From Rhynchosporium graminicola (lineage: Eukaryota > Ascomycota > Leotiomycetes > Helotiales > Ploettnerulaceae), in the NCBI GenBank assembly GCA_900074885.1, contig FJUW01000045.1, positions 62,001 through 126,000 on the forward strand: a DNA stretch of 64,000 nt. The letters run 5' to 3'. The stretch's first letter is position 1. Each line of letters starts with the position of its first letter. Below, one piece after another: positions 20,680 through 31,717 of the stretch. Position numbers and translations under genes: made by a program. Under the pieces are notes generated by a model. That model was not told the DNA's origin. It saw only the letters and a program-made list of their open reading frames with translations, and did no database searches.

Positions 20680-21381
20680 ATGTGGCTATTCGACCTCTTG
20701 ACAAGAAGGGCGCCGAGAGGCGAATCTCATCACAAGATGCACCCTTCACGCGCGCGGAATCTACGCGATGAATCTGCGACCAAAGCAATAAAAGCTCTCT
20801 CCGAACCTTCCACTGTCAATATGTATGATATAAGTAACCTCCTTGATTTGAAGTTTTCCAGTAATCGCAAGAGAAGTGAGCGGCCGGAACTCAAAACGGT
20901 GCCTTCCAAGGCACTATTTGTTAATGCTAGTGCGCATATTTGTAATGAGTTTATACTGACATGTATCCTGTTAGAAAACAAGAAGCCTGCTACTAAGCCT
21001 ATAGTCTTCTTTATGTACACGAATGGGAAGCCGAAAATCCATGCTTGAACCGGACTTAAGGAGTGCCGGGTAGTCGCTAGGAAGGCTAGACGCAAGGATA
21101 AGAGAGAGGCCCTAATTGAGGCGGGAAAGCTAGCGAAGAATTATACGGAGGAGATGAAGTGTGGGGTCCCTGGGAAATCTGATGAAGCGATGAAAGAGAA
21201 TAAGGCAATCACTCGGGAGATGGCTACAGAGGAATCAGAAATGCGGAACAAGAAGCTGCTGGAAGTTGTACCTATCGCGGGGGTTGAGGAGGACGATAAT
21301 AATATGGAGGAGGAATATTTCACAGCTGATGAGGGGTATGGGGACACATGCGGAAGAGACAGATCCATGCTGTGTGACTGA
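20680..21381 (+). pseudogene. Hypothetical ORF interrupted by a single in-frame TGA
   Basis: From the ATG at 20680 (MWLFDLLTRRAPRGE) a frame runs to a TGA at 21046-21048 and then continues in the same frame for another 110 codons to 21381. The downstream part is charged and helical (ARKARRKDKREALIEAGKLAKNY) with an acidic end (GVEEDDNNMEEEYFTADEGY). No splice pair that removes the stop keeps the frame open. A single nonsense change in an otherwise open gene is the simplest reading. No family was recognised, so the original function is unknown. Alternatives are a sequencing error or stop-codon readthrough. Confidence 0.45.
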
Positions 21382-21708
21382 ATAGAGGTCAGCAAGCATT
21401 CATTGTTCACCAGAGTCGCCGCAGTTGTGTCCGGAACCAATTTGTAATTGTCACCGAGAAATGCTGTCACGTAGCACATTCAAGTTCAGGCAAATTTTGG
21501 AGAGACACAAGGCCAAGTATACGTACGTGGAATCGTATTGCGGCGATTATGGTTTGATAGATGTCTCGCCGTCATTTGGGAGATGTAGACATTGGAATGT
21601 ACATGCTTGAAGACCAACCCCCACCTTTGGCCAAAAGCCTAGCACAGATCACCAAATGCATATGAGACGTGTGGTTTTACTCCCAACTCTCGCATTTTGG
21701 CGCTTGAG
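21382..21708. other. Intergenic, about 330 bp
   Basis: Convergent spacer between the interrupted ORF and the dioxygenase-like gene; it holds only 3' flanks as far as I can see. Confidence 0.4.
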
Positions 21709-22682
21709 CTAGTCTCTTGGGGCTGGAGCGGCTTCGGGGTCTAGGGATAATATCGCTTCGATCTCAGCACCTCGTCTCCGTCTCTTTTCGTAGGACTCCT
21801 CATTCTTAGGAGGAGCGCTGTAACCAAGACCTAGCTCTTCATACTGAAATGGAACGGGCCCTTCACGGGGAAGATCGTCTAAATAGACGGGCCATGGCTT
21901 CCCCAGCCATCCTATCACGACCTAGAAGTTAGCTTGTTTCTCCGGGTAATGCTTGAGAGTACAAGGTATTGTATCAGGAGATGAAATGTCTCGGAAGAAA
22001 GAGTTTTATCAACTTCGAAATTCGCTGGTTAGTGAAGTTGTACTGTACCTGCTCGCTGATCGTGGTCTCGACGTTGGTCTGAGGTTAAAGGGTGGACCAG
22101 AATGCTAGAAATATGTGAGCAAATATCACACATTATTCTTAACATGAATTCTCGGTTTCGTAATATTTGAACCCTCCGAAGGAAATGTCACAGGGCGAGT
22201 GAAACGTGCCTTAGATTTCCCCGGTTAGATGCCAAGTAGAAGTAAACATCCGAGAATGAGGTATCGGGGACCCAGACTATTATTCGAATGTCAGCTTAAA
22301 TGACGCTCACATTTAATCTTCATCGGCATTCCCCAGCTCTCTGGCAAAGCCGATGCCATGACCCAACGGAGGTTCTTACTTTCGTACGATCCAGCGGGAT
22401 GAGGGCCTATGGGCGATTTGTTGACTCTGAACAATGGAACGGCCACAAAGGCGCCTGTGGGAAACTAATCAGTCGTGCAATCAAATATTTGTGAGTTGGA
22501 TTACCATCGCGGCGTAATCTTAACACAGCATCACGAAGCTCCAGCGCGGCAGCAGTCTCCACGGGAGATTGGGTCAAGAAATAGATATGGAAATGCCATT
22601 CTCGTGTTCTATTCTCAACGACAGTTATCAAGTCTTCGTCGTGGGGCGTGAGGACGATGGCTTTAATCTCCACTTTTGTCAT
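21709..22682 (-). CDS. DOPA 4,5-dioxygenase-like protein, 192 aa
   Basis: Family members are small metal-dependent extradiol dioxygenases that open DOPA-type catechol rings; many fungal copies have no proven substrate. Exons 22682-22505, 22454-22380, 22276-22210, 22104-22049 and 21911-21709 close in frame. Candidate metal and catalytic histidines are H30 and H32 (EWHFHIYF), H78 (GPHPAGSYEIW), H111 (ILVHPLT) and H121 (RRDHDQR). The family's GWLGKPWPVYLDDLPREGPV block follows. The third intron begins with GC (AAG|GCACGT, 22209), a GC-AG intron; the other donors are GT. The start at 22682 follows an acceptor-like TTTCAG, so a further 5' exon is possible. Confidence 0.85.
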
Positions 22683-23323
22683 CCTGAAATTAAATTTGCC
22701 GATGAGAGACAAATATCTTGCCAGGACTTTGGTCTTGCTGGGTATCAAATGGTTTTGTGGGAAGATGCCAAGTTTTGATCAAGAATTTAGAGTTTCGGAG
22801 AACTCAAGGTTGAAACCCTACGACAGTTTTCCACCATGTGAAGGCTGACTGATCACCAGCACGCCATTCTTGATGCGTTGTCGTCGGTACCACATGTGAT
22901 ACATGGTGATCAAATCGCAATCTCTTACGCGATCCCTGGTCTCCGGGATTTCAAATGGCTAATATTCTACTGACACGAAGCTTGTAAAGTTCAAGCATTG
23001 TAAGACAATTGCTTTCTGGTTTCGGTAAATGCCTGTTCCTTAATTCCGAAACACCCCCTCCTGCAACTATAGACTTGCTTGACCAGTCGGCTGGCTTCCA
23101 TATGCGGTTCTATGCCATAACTCTTTCTTTGAACAAGGCTGATATATTCTTGGGATAGCTGTGACAATTCAACTTGGGTAAGTAGGTAAACGATATAACC
23201 AAAAGAGGGCCCGCATTGGACTCGTCTGTAGTCGAAGCCTTGTCGAAATATAGAAACCAGAAGATGTTAAACTAGGAGATATTCAAAGTCATGAAATCTT
23301 TTCGAGACTTTACTTGAACACTA
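22683..23323. other. Intergenic, about 640 bp
   Basis: Holds the upstream side of the dioxygenase-like gene. I see no other gene. Confidence 0.35.
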
Positions 23324-23445
23324 TAGTAATGTCACTAAACTCTCAGAAGACATTGAATGGAGAACCATTTACAACGTCATAAATGTTCCCAGGATTTTGC
23401 TTGATCCCCTTAGTAATGTCACTAAACTCTAAAAAGACATTGAAT
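23324..23445 (+). repeat. Direct repeat pair of about 36 bp, 87 bp apart
   Basis: Copies at 23324-23359 and 23411-23445 share tagtaatgtcactaaactct and then [ca]a[ga]agacattgaat. Both copies contain an ATG in the same context (MSLNSQKTLNG versus MSLNSKKTLNQ), so the start region of the short ORF that follows has been duplicated. Confidence 0.75.
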
Positions 23446-23658
23446 CAAGGACCCAAGGCGATAAAGCAACTCAATACCTCCCTCGCAAAGTCACTCGCCA
23501 AGTCTCACGATTTCGAAGCTGAAATCCTAGCTAAGCTCCCAGAAGTGACGCTCACCCTGGGTCCTCCTAAAGAACAGACTACCGAAGCCGCTATTCTGCA
23601 TCAGAAGCCGAAAGTCGTCGTGCATTCAAAACAAATGGCACAACACACGATTCAGTAG
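23416..23658 (+). CDS. Possible small hypothetical protein, 80 aa
   Basis: A single-exon ATG frame (MSLNSKKTLNQGPKAIKQ). The composition is protein-like and Lys-rich with a helical middle (SLAKSLAKSHDFEAEILAKL), then a Pro/Thr patch (TLTLGPPKEQTTEA). It resembles the charged helix plus Pro layout of the orphan genes further downstream only loosely. No family was recognised; it may be a gene fragment. Confidence 0.35.
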   Translation: MSLNSKKTLNQGPKAIKQLNTSLAKSLAKSHDFEAEILAKLPEVTLTLGPPKEQTTEAAILHQKPKVVVHSKQMAQHTIQ

Positions 23659-24840
23659 TGGGTATTTGGATTCTAGCACCTAGTGAATTATGAATTAATC
23701 TAGTGTGCGTCCTTTTGAATCCCGGGCAAACAATCTTTACTGGACTAACTCGGCGTCACCATGTTACAAAGCTCCTACTACTGCCATACGGCTGCGCCTT
23801 TGATCATAATATCCCAGCGGCTCTAGATTTCGATACGCAGCTGATATAGCTACTTGAGGGTATTGAGATGCTTCTTCAAGTTCTCAATTCTCCGCAAAAA
23901 GATACTCACGTGTGTATGTTGAGTTACAGACAATGTCCCCCTCGGACGATCAGTAACGTGTTTGTCCAAGACACGCGCGTTGATCTCGTCCGGCCTCGCA
24001 ATTCTTGATGCAATCCTCACTTAGAGCCTAGAAAGTCTACCATCATAGCTCAGATCACCCTCTATAGTGATCGATATGTTGAAACTGAAGGCTGTTGTCA
24101 GCGTATACACGCATGGGCAGCGGACTGCTCCTTAGACAACATAATATTGTATACTTATTCGCTCTCTGTAAGCTCCTCCTTTGAGCCTCGAGGGTGGTTA
24201 AAGCTTTAATATAGGTTAAAGCTTTAATATGTTGTCAATTTACATAGAGAGAACCATGGATTTGAGGGTTAAAATATGTGTTGAGCAGCGAACTGCTTCG
24301 TAGGGAACATGATATCCTAGAGCAAAATGCTCTATCACTTCACCCTATAGGTTTCTTACGGTTCTCTATGACTTATCCTGATCTTCCTAAATTAAAGATA
24401 CGTATTATCACGCCCCGTCTCAAAGGCAGTGTGTAGCTCACATGAAGCTGGGTAATCACGTATACCTTAAGAAAGGATGGAAGCTAGCAACAAAATTATT
24501 GAACTGACAGAACACCTCTTCATACTTTTCAAAAATTCGTAACAAGAGCTCTGAGTCTTTCTGATGATTTCTTTAGCCGCTCAATACTGTAGGTCTAACC
24601 ACTTCCTATCAATTGCAGCAGTTTTGCTCTCGATCACGTGATCACAGGACGAAATAAACATACTACCGAGACAAGCGAGACAACTCGTGTCTACCTAACT
24701 AGCAGCAAACTTCTTCCTCTCAACACTTTCTGTTCACTCCATCATATCTCGTTATCAGGTATAAATTTCTCACGAAAATCCGCATCGATCTTCCGAGTAT
24801 CGGCACCACAAGAAATCGCCTTACTTCACCCTGAGCCAAG
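23659..24840. other. Intergenic, about 1.2 kb, AT-rich
   Basis: Contains a perfect-but-one 18-bp tandem repeat (24196-24231: ggttaaagctttaata twice, each with the palindrome ttaaagctttaa). The last 200 bp are presumably the promoter and leader of the next gene. No protein-like frame accepted. Confidence 0.4.
24196..24231. repeat. 18-bp tandem duplication
   Basis: Two adjacent copies of ggttaaagctttaatat differing only at the last base, each with an internal 12-bp palindrome. Confidence 0.85.
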
Positions 24841-25846
24841 ATGTCAGCTTCTCAGCGCATTACTCGAGGCACGGTATCGATTTCGACTTCGAAGTCAGCG
24901 GCCCACGCTAGCGCGACCACTCCCACAACTCTCATATGGCATCAAAGATGTATGGACGGATATGCTCGTTCTTGCGAAATTTACGCAGAAGCTGCCAAGA
25001 GCTACAATGAGCGGGCCAAAGTTTATCTCGAGAAGGTTGAAGATTTCAACACGACTCTTACCACATTACTCCAGTCTGATGCGACCTATGCCCTCACACA
25101 CATGCCTAAGATCCCATCCCTGCCAAAACAACCTACTGCCCCTGTCTTTCCGACAAAGCCGTTCGAGCCACGTCAGTCTGTACTCTCGGTTCTTCGAGAA
25201 GTTGAGTCGAGAGATTTGAACTCATTGTTGGGAACTCCTGGCATTCTAGTCGATCGTTCCAAGCAACATGAGCTTGTTTTCGAGTATCAGAGCATCATGG
25301 ATACTGCCAATGAAAATATCTCCTGGACAACCCAAAAAGTTGCGCTCGCCAACGCACAGTTGCAGAGCAGAGTCCAAGTCATCAAAGCAGATGCAGTAAT
25401 CGAGAGAGACACATATGTGGCAATTGCGCGGTACGTCAAAGCCGAATCAAGTGGATAAATTCCTGTGGCTAATGGCTTAAAATACCAGTAACTACAAGAA
25501 GGCAATCGAAGCGAGATATGCTACCATAAGCGTCATCGAGACCGTATCTGGCCTTCCTGTGTAAGAATCGTATCTATCTCTTGTCAACTGGATCTAACGC
25601 GGTTACAGTTATGACTCACAGTCCAAAAGTGCGGTAAAAAGGCGCAAGGAGAAGAGCGTAGAAGAGGAAACCATGGTACAGCCGATGTCGTCCAAGAGAA
25701 AGATGAAACTGAGAGCTATCAAACCAGCAGTTTCGGCAAAGAGACGCATGCGATCCATCGCTAGCATTGATGCCAATGAGGAGGAAATCGGAGATCAGTC
25801 TGTCTACTCTGCGCCAGGTCTCATTTTCAGAACGAAGAAGGCATGA
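24841..25846 (+). CDS. Orphan helix/Pro-linker family protein A, 299 aa
   Basis: Exons 24841-25430, 25489-25560 and 25609-25846 close in frame. No known family. Layout: a Ser/Thr N-terminus, then a Tyr-rich amphipathic helix (YARSCEIYAEAAKSYNERAK), a Pro-rich linker (LPKQPTAPVFPTKPFEP, about residues 100-116), a second helical segment (NISWTTQKVALANAQLQSRV), and a basic, Lys/Arg-rich tail (SSKRKMKLRAIKPAVSAKRR), perhaps a nuclear signal. The same order (Tyr-rich helix, P-x-x-P-T-K-P linker, basic end) appears in three other genes up to 34.4 kb. Function is unknown; the layout suggests a small scaffold or nuclear protein. Confidence 0.7.
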
Positions 25847-26762
25847 GTTAGAAGGCTTTGCGCAGAGCGTATCTTGTTGAGTTGTGATATGGTGAGGCGA
25901 AAGGGGAGGAACGTGTCTCCGGGCCACACTAGTACGCTTTTTGGTTTTGGTTTCTGGAGTCTGGGATTTCAGTTTGGCGTTCACATGTCAGAGTGAAATG
26001 AGGCAACAAACAGGTGATAGATATGGAGACAGCAGTCTACTGGGTGCAGTCACAAGGTTTTCTTGCAATCACGCCGAAGATTATGTAGTCCTGGTAAATA
26101 TGCAAATATAAACTTGATGCACGTCAGTTTGATGAACTCAAACGAAGTGAAAATTTGCCAACTGATAATGAAAGCTCTACAGGTTCATACAAAAAAGAGC
26201 CTTTTGGATTTTTTTGGAACTAAATTTAATTCTCACTGGGCTAGTTTTGCCATGCCAGTAAGTCCCAGCTGCTTGGTACTGGCCAGAAGAGCATCTCGAG
26301 ATCCACATCAACCTTCATGCTTAATCAGTGTGCGTCAATGTTTGAACTTTGAACTATCTTCTCAACAAGCGGTGAAGGTTCAGTACAAGGGACGCAGGCC
26401 TGAATGACTCGAATTGATCAAAAGCCTCCCGGTCCTGGATCCAGCTACGTCAGCAGCAAATGTTTCGGTCAACCTTTATGAAAGTCGTTTGAAATGAGAC
26501 TCAATAATCAATCACAACATATGGATTTTCATTCTTTGAAAACACGGGCACGATAATTCCTTGCAGCCTCAGATCCTGGGTGCCATTTTTGATGCTACCA
26601 CCGCCTGCAGTACTAGCGTCAACAAGCGAACGCGGCGGCACCAATGTCAACAGATCGACCTTCCATCTCGCACCTTCCGCAGCAGCCTAGATCGAAGCCC
26701 CTCAATTTCGAGATAAGAAAAACAATTTCGAGACTTCCACTTCATCCAAAGCTACATACATC
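25847..26762. other. Intergenic, about 915 bp
   Basis: 3' flank of the preceding gene and upstream region of the next plus-strand gene. No coding signal beyond overlapping low-quality frames. Confidence 0.35.
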
Positions 26763-27498
26763 ATGGAGCCATTCCCATCTTTCAAAACCGCCGCAGACTC
26801 CCGCGCCGAGCTACACTCTATCATTGGCACTCGGCTCGGGCTTATCGAAGCCTTTACCACGAGCCCTGCATGTAGTGACGAGGACTTTGAGAAGATCGAA
26901 CATTTCCTCGGTATCATCGAATCTACGGTTCTGACCAAAGTGGAGAAGGAGATCGATGATGATAGATATACTGCGCCTGCAGCGAGAGTCTCTACTATGC
27001 ACCCCTACCCTCGCATTCCTTCGGCATATGCTAGTGGTGCGCTTTTGATTCCATCGACAGACCCTGAGTCACCCGTCTCGCCAAAAACCATCAATTATAT
27101 ACCTAGAATATTCTCAAACAACTACCCTTTAACCGCTGGTTCCTCGAAAGACATCGCAGACGTAAAGGATCATCATCGTGACCTCGCCTTGGAAAGCATG
27201 CCAGAACGTGAGAACAGGGATGGGAAAAGTCAGGATAGGGTATCGAGACCGGGTAAAGGAGTCTTGGCTACTTCCTTTGGCAGACCAGGAGACCTAAGGA
27301 GGAGGAGAAAGTTGGCGGCGAGGAAGTTGGCGATTGATGAGAGGGCCGCTGTCGGGATGCTAGGGTATGTTCTAAAAGTTACTTTTGAAACAGGATGCAC
27401 TAATTTCTGTTTGCAGAAACATGTCGATCAAGGGACATGGAAGTGGGAAGATGGATGAAGAAGGAGCAACAGCTGCGGGAGGAATGGACATGAGCTGA
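26763..27498 (+). CDS. Hypothetical protein, 227 aa
   Basis: Exons 26763-27364 and 27417-27498 (donor GTATGT, CACTAAT branch point, TTGCAG acceptor) close in frame. No family was recognised. The N-terminal 65 residues look like a compact helical domain (SRAELHSIIGTRLGLIEAF, DFEKIEHFLGIIESTVLTKV). A Pro/Tyr/Ser-rich middle follows, then a basic helix (DLRRRRKLAARKLAIDERAA) and a Gly-rich end. It sits within the orphan-gene cluster but does not obviously carry the shared P-T-K-P linker. Confidence 0.65.
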
Positions 27499-27913
27499 GG
27501 CGGACTGGGACAGGTGGGAGAGGTATCAAGGCGCATGGGACTACTGGGGCATTGGAGCTGAACTTTGATAGGAAAAATAATCGATCAAGATTCTAGTTCT
27601 CATGGAGGAAATACCAGCGCCTTTTACACTAAGTCTTTCTACGGGCAATAAACTTGCGATTGCCTTTGTTTTTCCACTCTCGGGTTCTGGGCATGGGAGA
27701 ATTATCTGAGACATTTAGTTTCAGGGTTTACTAATTTTATTCCCGAGAACTGTCTTCACAAGGATTACAGGTATCTTGATGTCTCATGATCGTGACGACA
27801 AACAAAGGCGATTGCCGCTCACAAATATGCACCCGCTTCGATGCTAGTTCACATCGTTTATCTACCCGCATACCCGTTCTCTCTAGTATCATATCTTGCA
27901 CCTAATCTTAACA
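27499..27913. other. Intergenic, about 415 bp
   Basis: Convergent spacer; presumably 3' untranslated sequence of both flanking genes. Confidence 0.4.
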
Positions 27914-28845
27914 TTATGCAAGCTTATTCTCACCTAAGTGTAGCTTACTCAGCCCCCCGCTACCATCCTCCATGCCCAGATCTGTAGACGCAGTATAGCT
28001 TTCTGATGTCTCGCCAACACCGAGAAGTCTCTTTTTCGTAGCCTTGAACTTCGGTCTCATACTCAAGCTTTTGATGTTAAAAAATCATTGGAGAAAACTG
28101 ATCTTATTAATTATTTTGAAAAAGTCGTCTCAGACTGCTTTTCCAATCCCCCGCCTGTGCGAAGACTCGCGGTGCTGTTAGAGATCCTTTGAGACATTAG
28201 CTGAGATCGAGGGTAGATAGTTATTCTAACTTACACCTTGACTTCTAAGCTTCTCAAAGCTCTCTCGACTGCAATAGCCCGGCGAGCATTTGAAGTGGAG
28301 TGCTTCGCAGGTTTTTCCTTGGAGATGCCATCATTTGTAATTCGAATGGGGTCTATAGCCACTGTCTCAGCAACAAGCTTCGCTAGGCGCTGACGATGAC
28401 CTTCGGCACTCTTGTCAGAGACTATTCTGTCGCTTCTGTTCTTCTTCTTCTTCTTCTTCTTCTTCTTCTTCTCGGTGTTGATCAGAGTTCGAGGAGCTTT
28501 GGATGGAGGTACTGGGATCTCAGGCTTTGGCGGATACGCAGGCTCTTCTGGGAAGTAAGGCAGCGGTCCTTCCGATTCAATAGCGGACGCGATCTCCTCG
28601 CAGTATCCGATGTACTCGTGACTGTACATATGAACATCCCATTCGTACCGCTTGCTGATTTCATAACATTCTGTTTCCCAATTCTCGAACTTATGGTAGT
28701 ATTCTTCGAGTGCTCTGCCGAATGCAACTTGTTCGGCGGCTGTCATTGCGGAGGCGGGAAGTGCATGGTGACTTGCTTGCGTGTTGTCTGGATCTCGAAG
28801 AGGGTGAGACTTCGGACCAGGACGAATGGCCAAATCAAGCTGCAT
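27914..28845 (-). CDS. Orphan helix/Pro-linker family protein B, 228 aa (last exon apparently lost)
   Basis: Exons 28845-28235 and 28186-28111 encode 228 aa. The core starts at MTAAEQVAFGRALEEYYHKF and continues with Tyr/Trp/Glu-rich helices, then the linker LPYFPEEPAYPPKPEIPVPP. A run of about ten lysines follows, from a (CTT)n tract at 28439-28472 on the plus strand. The gene is a tandem paralogue of the one at 29.8-30.7 kb, with the first intron at the same place and phase. Where that paralogue has its second intron, this one has AT instead of a GT donor (28114-28113), so translation reads into a TAA. A well-formed in-frame third exon (28067-27914, LSMRPKFKATKKRLLG) remains behind it. Function unknown. 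Confidence 0.7.
28439..28472. repeat. (TTC)n/(GAA)n trinucleotide microsatellite within coding sequence
   Basis: About eleven TTC units on the plus strand, read as polylysine in the minus-strand gene. Confidence 0.9.
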
Positions 28846-29763
28846 GGTATCAGTCTTGTCGTTCTCGCGGTTTAGACTCCGGGGAGAGTACTTTATTGAA
28901 CAAGAAGTATGCTCCTCGTAATGCTCTTGTTAAAGAAATACTCAGAAGATATCTTCTAGATCAACTATTCGGGTTGTTAATCTGTCGTAGCTTAAAAAGG
29001 CGCTCAAAGGGGCGCTAGTCCTCGTCTGCCGCAACTCACTACTAGACACGTGACTCAGAGCTATTAGAGAATAGTGAATATTGATAAGTTTTGAGGTGAA
29101 TAAGTAAAGAATATCTATATTCACTACTATACATTTAAATAGAAGGTAGACATAGATGATTTCGAATTTTCAAGTATTTATTTGTAGTTACCTTTATTTC
29201 ATAGCTACTAGGTCGCTATTAGCCGGCTGTTAGCTTTCTTATGAATTCAGTAGAATCTATTCTGTCAGCGTGAGGAAGGATCTAGCTAACAGCTTGTATA
29301 TATTGTATGGCTTTAGGGGATAGTCATTGTTACAGCGGTTAATTGTACATCGTTTTCACGCGTTTTGGAAATAATCTTATAAAGTTGTCAAACCTTTGGG
29401 TCAGTTTGTAAACATGATATTCGGTGCGTTGATCATACAAAAGCTGTCTGGAATATTTAGTTTCATAGTGGCTTTAGTTTTTCATAGGAAATAGAATAAA
29501 TTCGTGCAATTCCTTGAGTAAATTTATATCTCATGATTGTGACAATGTACAGAAGTGACTGCCGGCTAAAATCTGTACTCGCACTAAGCCGTTCTGCATG
29601 ATCATTCCAAGAGAATGATTTCTCTCCCCAGCGTCTTTCCTCTCCTGTCATCTTTGTAATAATCGACGCAGATTCCCAAGCAATGTACCTCATACAATTT
29701 CTCCCTACCATCCTCTTCGCCCAAAGTCACGAGCCAAGAACTCCACATCCTTTCCCTGCTGAT
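28846..29763. promoter_or_regulatory. Upstream region of gene B and 3' flank of gene C
   Basis: The part at about 28880-29130 is similar to the region upstream of the 30.7-kb paralogue, including gcgctagtcctcgt followed by ctgc at 29012-29029. The duplication that made the pair therefore included the promoter. The rest is AT-rich with no gene seen. Confidence 0.5.
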
Positions 29764-30704
29764 CTAGCAGCCATTTACTCTCGCATTGGACGTTGGCCTT
29801 CTGCTCAAGCTGATATTTGTTAGCAAAGAACATGTTTTTAAGGTTGTGACATACTTGGCAAAGCTCATCACAGCTGCCTCGGCCACGCCTTCTTTCCCAC
29901 AGTTGCCACTGTTTGTGATCCTAGTAAAAGTTAGCTAAGAGAAAAGCTGAACATAGACGTTATGACCTACACGTTGAATTCCAAAGTCTTCAACGCTCTG
30001 TCGACTCCCTCAGATCGACCGCCACTCGACTTGGTGGATCTTGTGTCCTTCTTCTTCTTCTTCTTCGAGATCCCACTCTTCGCAGACTTTGCGGAGAACC
30101 ATGCCCCAGCCACTGCCTTAGTTTCGTTGACGAAGCGGGCGTAAATACCACACCCGCGGATAGGCTCCATTCTATTTTTGCTACTCTTCGCAGTATTGAC
30201 AAGAGCTCGGAGTTCATTGGAAGGAGGAATTGGCATGTCCGGCTTGGTTGGGAAGACCGGCTCCTGTGGCATATATGGCATTGGACCTTCAAGATTCGCG
30301 TCTAACGACCGCTCTTCATAGTTTCCGAGGTACTCGCGGTTATACTCTAAGAGGTCCTTTTCGTATTGGAGATATATGTCATGGCATTCAGATTCCCAGT
30401 CCTCAAATCGCAGGTAGTAGTCTTCGAGACTTCTACCGAGAGCTACCTGGTCTTCAGCTGACATAGTGTAGTCTGGGCTTGAGTATTGGGTGATTCGCCT
30501 TGCAGCAGATTGTTCATGGTGGATTTGAGATGAGACGCTGGCAGCGCTGAGACGGAAGGACAAAGTAGTGTGTCGAGTATCAGCGCTTTCGTCCTCGTTC
30601 TCGCTTTCGACCTCGGACATTTGACTATCTTGAACATTGATACCAGCGCGACGTAATGAGTCTGTTTGGTAGGCAGGTTTTGTAAGTTGGAGCTCGTACG
30701 ACAT
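29764..30704 (-). CDS. Orphan helix/Pro-linker family protein C, 281 aa
   Basis: Exons 30704-29971, 29920-29855 and 29809-29764 close in frame; the ATG at 30704 (MSYELQLTKPAYQ) is chosen, with another in-frame ATG at 30740. The core MSAEDQVALGRSLEDYYLRF and following helices match gene B closely, as does the linker MPYMPQEPVFPTKPDMPIPP and the splice junction (LKTLEFNVITNS versus LRSLEVKVISNS). It has a six-lysine run at a different homologous site from B. A long acidic Ser-rich N-terminal extension (SEVESENEDESADTRH) is absent in B. Family and function are unknown. Confidence 0.75.
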
Positions 30705-31717
30705 TATTTCAATCAATGCTCGACTGATTGATGAGATCAAGAATCGATTCTAGAGGCACCCTTATTTGGTGATCGATGCGTAGTTCGAAGAGTAGAGGTG
30801 ATGAAGGTATGACTCTTATTCGAAGGCTAATTGTGGTAGTGTATTCTCGAGGTTTGTTTCGGAGGAGAGAACTTTGTTGGTTGAAGAAGTATGTTTCTCG
30901 AGACTCCCTTCGTGGAGAAAGATGATTGATTGTACCATCTCCAAGATAGAAGATCCGGGTCGATCTGTCGCAACTCAGAGAGCGCCCAGAAGCGCGCTAG
31001 TCCTCGTTCTGCAAGTCGCCAGCTAGATTCGCGACTTTATTAACGGTGAAACGTGAATAGTGACGCAATGGAAAGTGAATATATAGGAAACTCCATCTTC
31101 ACTTGAAAGATTAACAGAAGGTATATTCACAGAACCTTGGAGTTTTGGAATAGGTACACGTTATTTATGTGATGGAAAGTCACCACAGGCCGATTCACCA
31201 ACAAATTTTGATTTCATGAAATATGTATTGATTGGTGTCTAATGACACAACTAATTTGACTCTACAAACATTCGAAACTTCCCAAATGCCCTCTTGAACA
31301 ATCAAGCAAAGTGAACTCTGGAGCCAGTGCTCACTCATTGTGCAGCCCGCTGTACAAATATGATCTCGTTCCTATGACCTGTTGATAGTGAAAACAATTC
31401 CAAACTCCGGTTCCAATGCGACTCCTTCCCTGTGCAGCCTGCTGTACATTTATGCCTCCTCCATTTGCAGTCATTACACCCATTGACATTTTTCATTCCT
31501 GACTTTTTAAGCAGTTAAGACGGACAATCAGTCTGTAAGAAGTTAGCAGGGAAATCAGAAGGTGGACATCGAGCAATCATACTTTTCATGTGGTAATATT
31601 GGGTTGGATGTTTGAGGTTGCGAAGCGACGGCAGTTTGCGTGTTAGATGTGACTTGGCTGGTGGGAGTGTCTTGAATGTTGAAAGTGAGACTGATAGAGT
31701 CAGTCAGGCTAGGAGAG
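30705..31717. promoter_or_regulatory. Upstream region of gene C and spacer
   Basis: About 30860-31110 corresponds to the promoter region of gene B (gcgctagtcctcgt..ctgc at 30994-31012). Another short recurrence is 'gtgcagcc(t/c)gctgtacaa/t' near 31339 and 31434. No gene seen. Confidence 0.45.
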
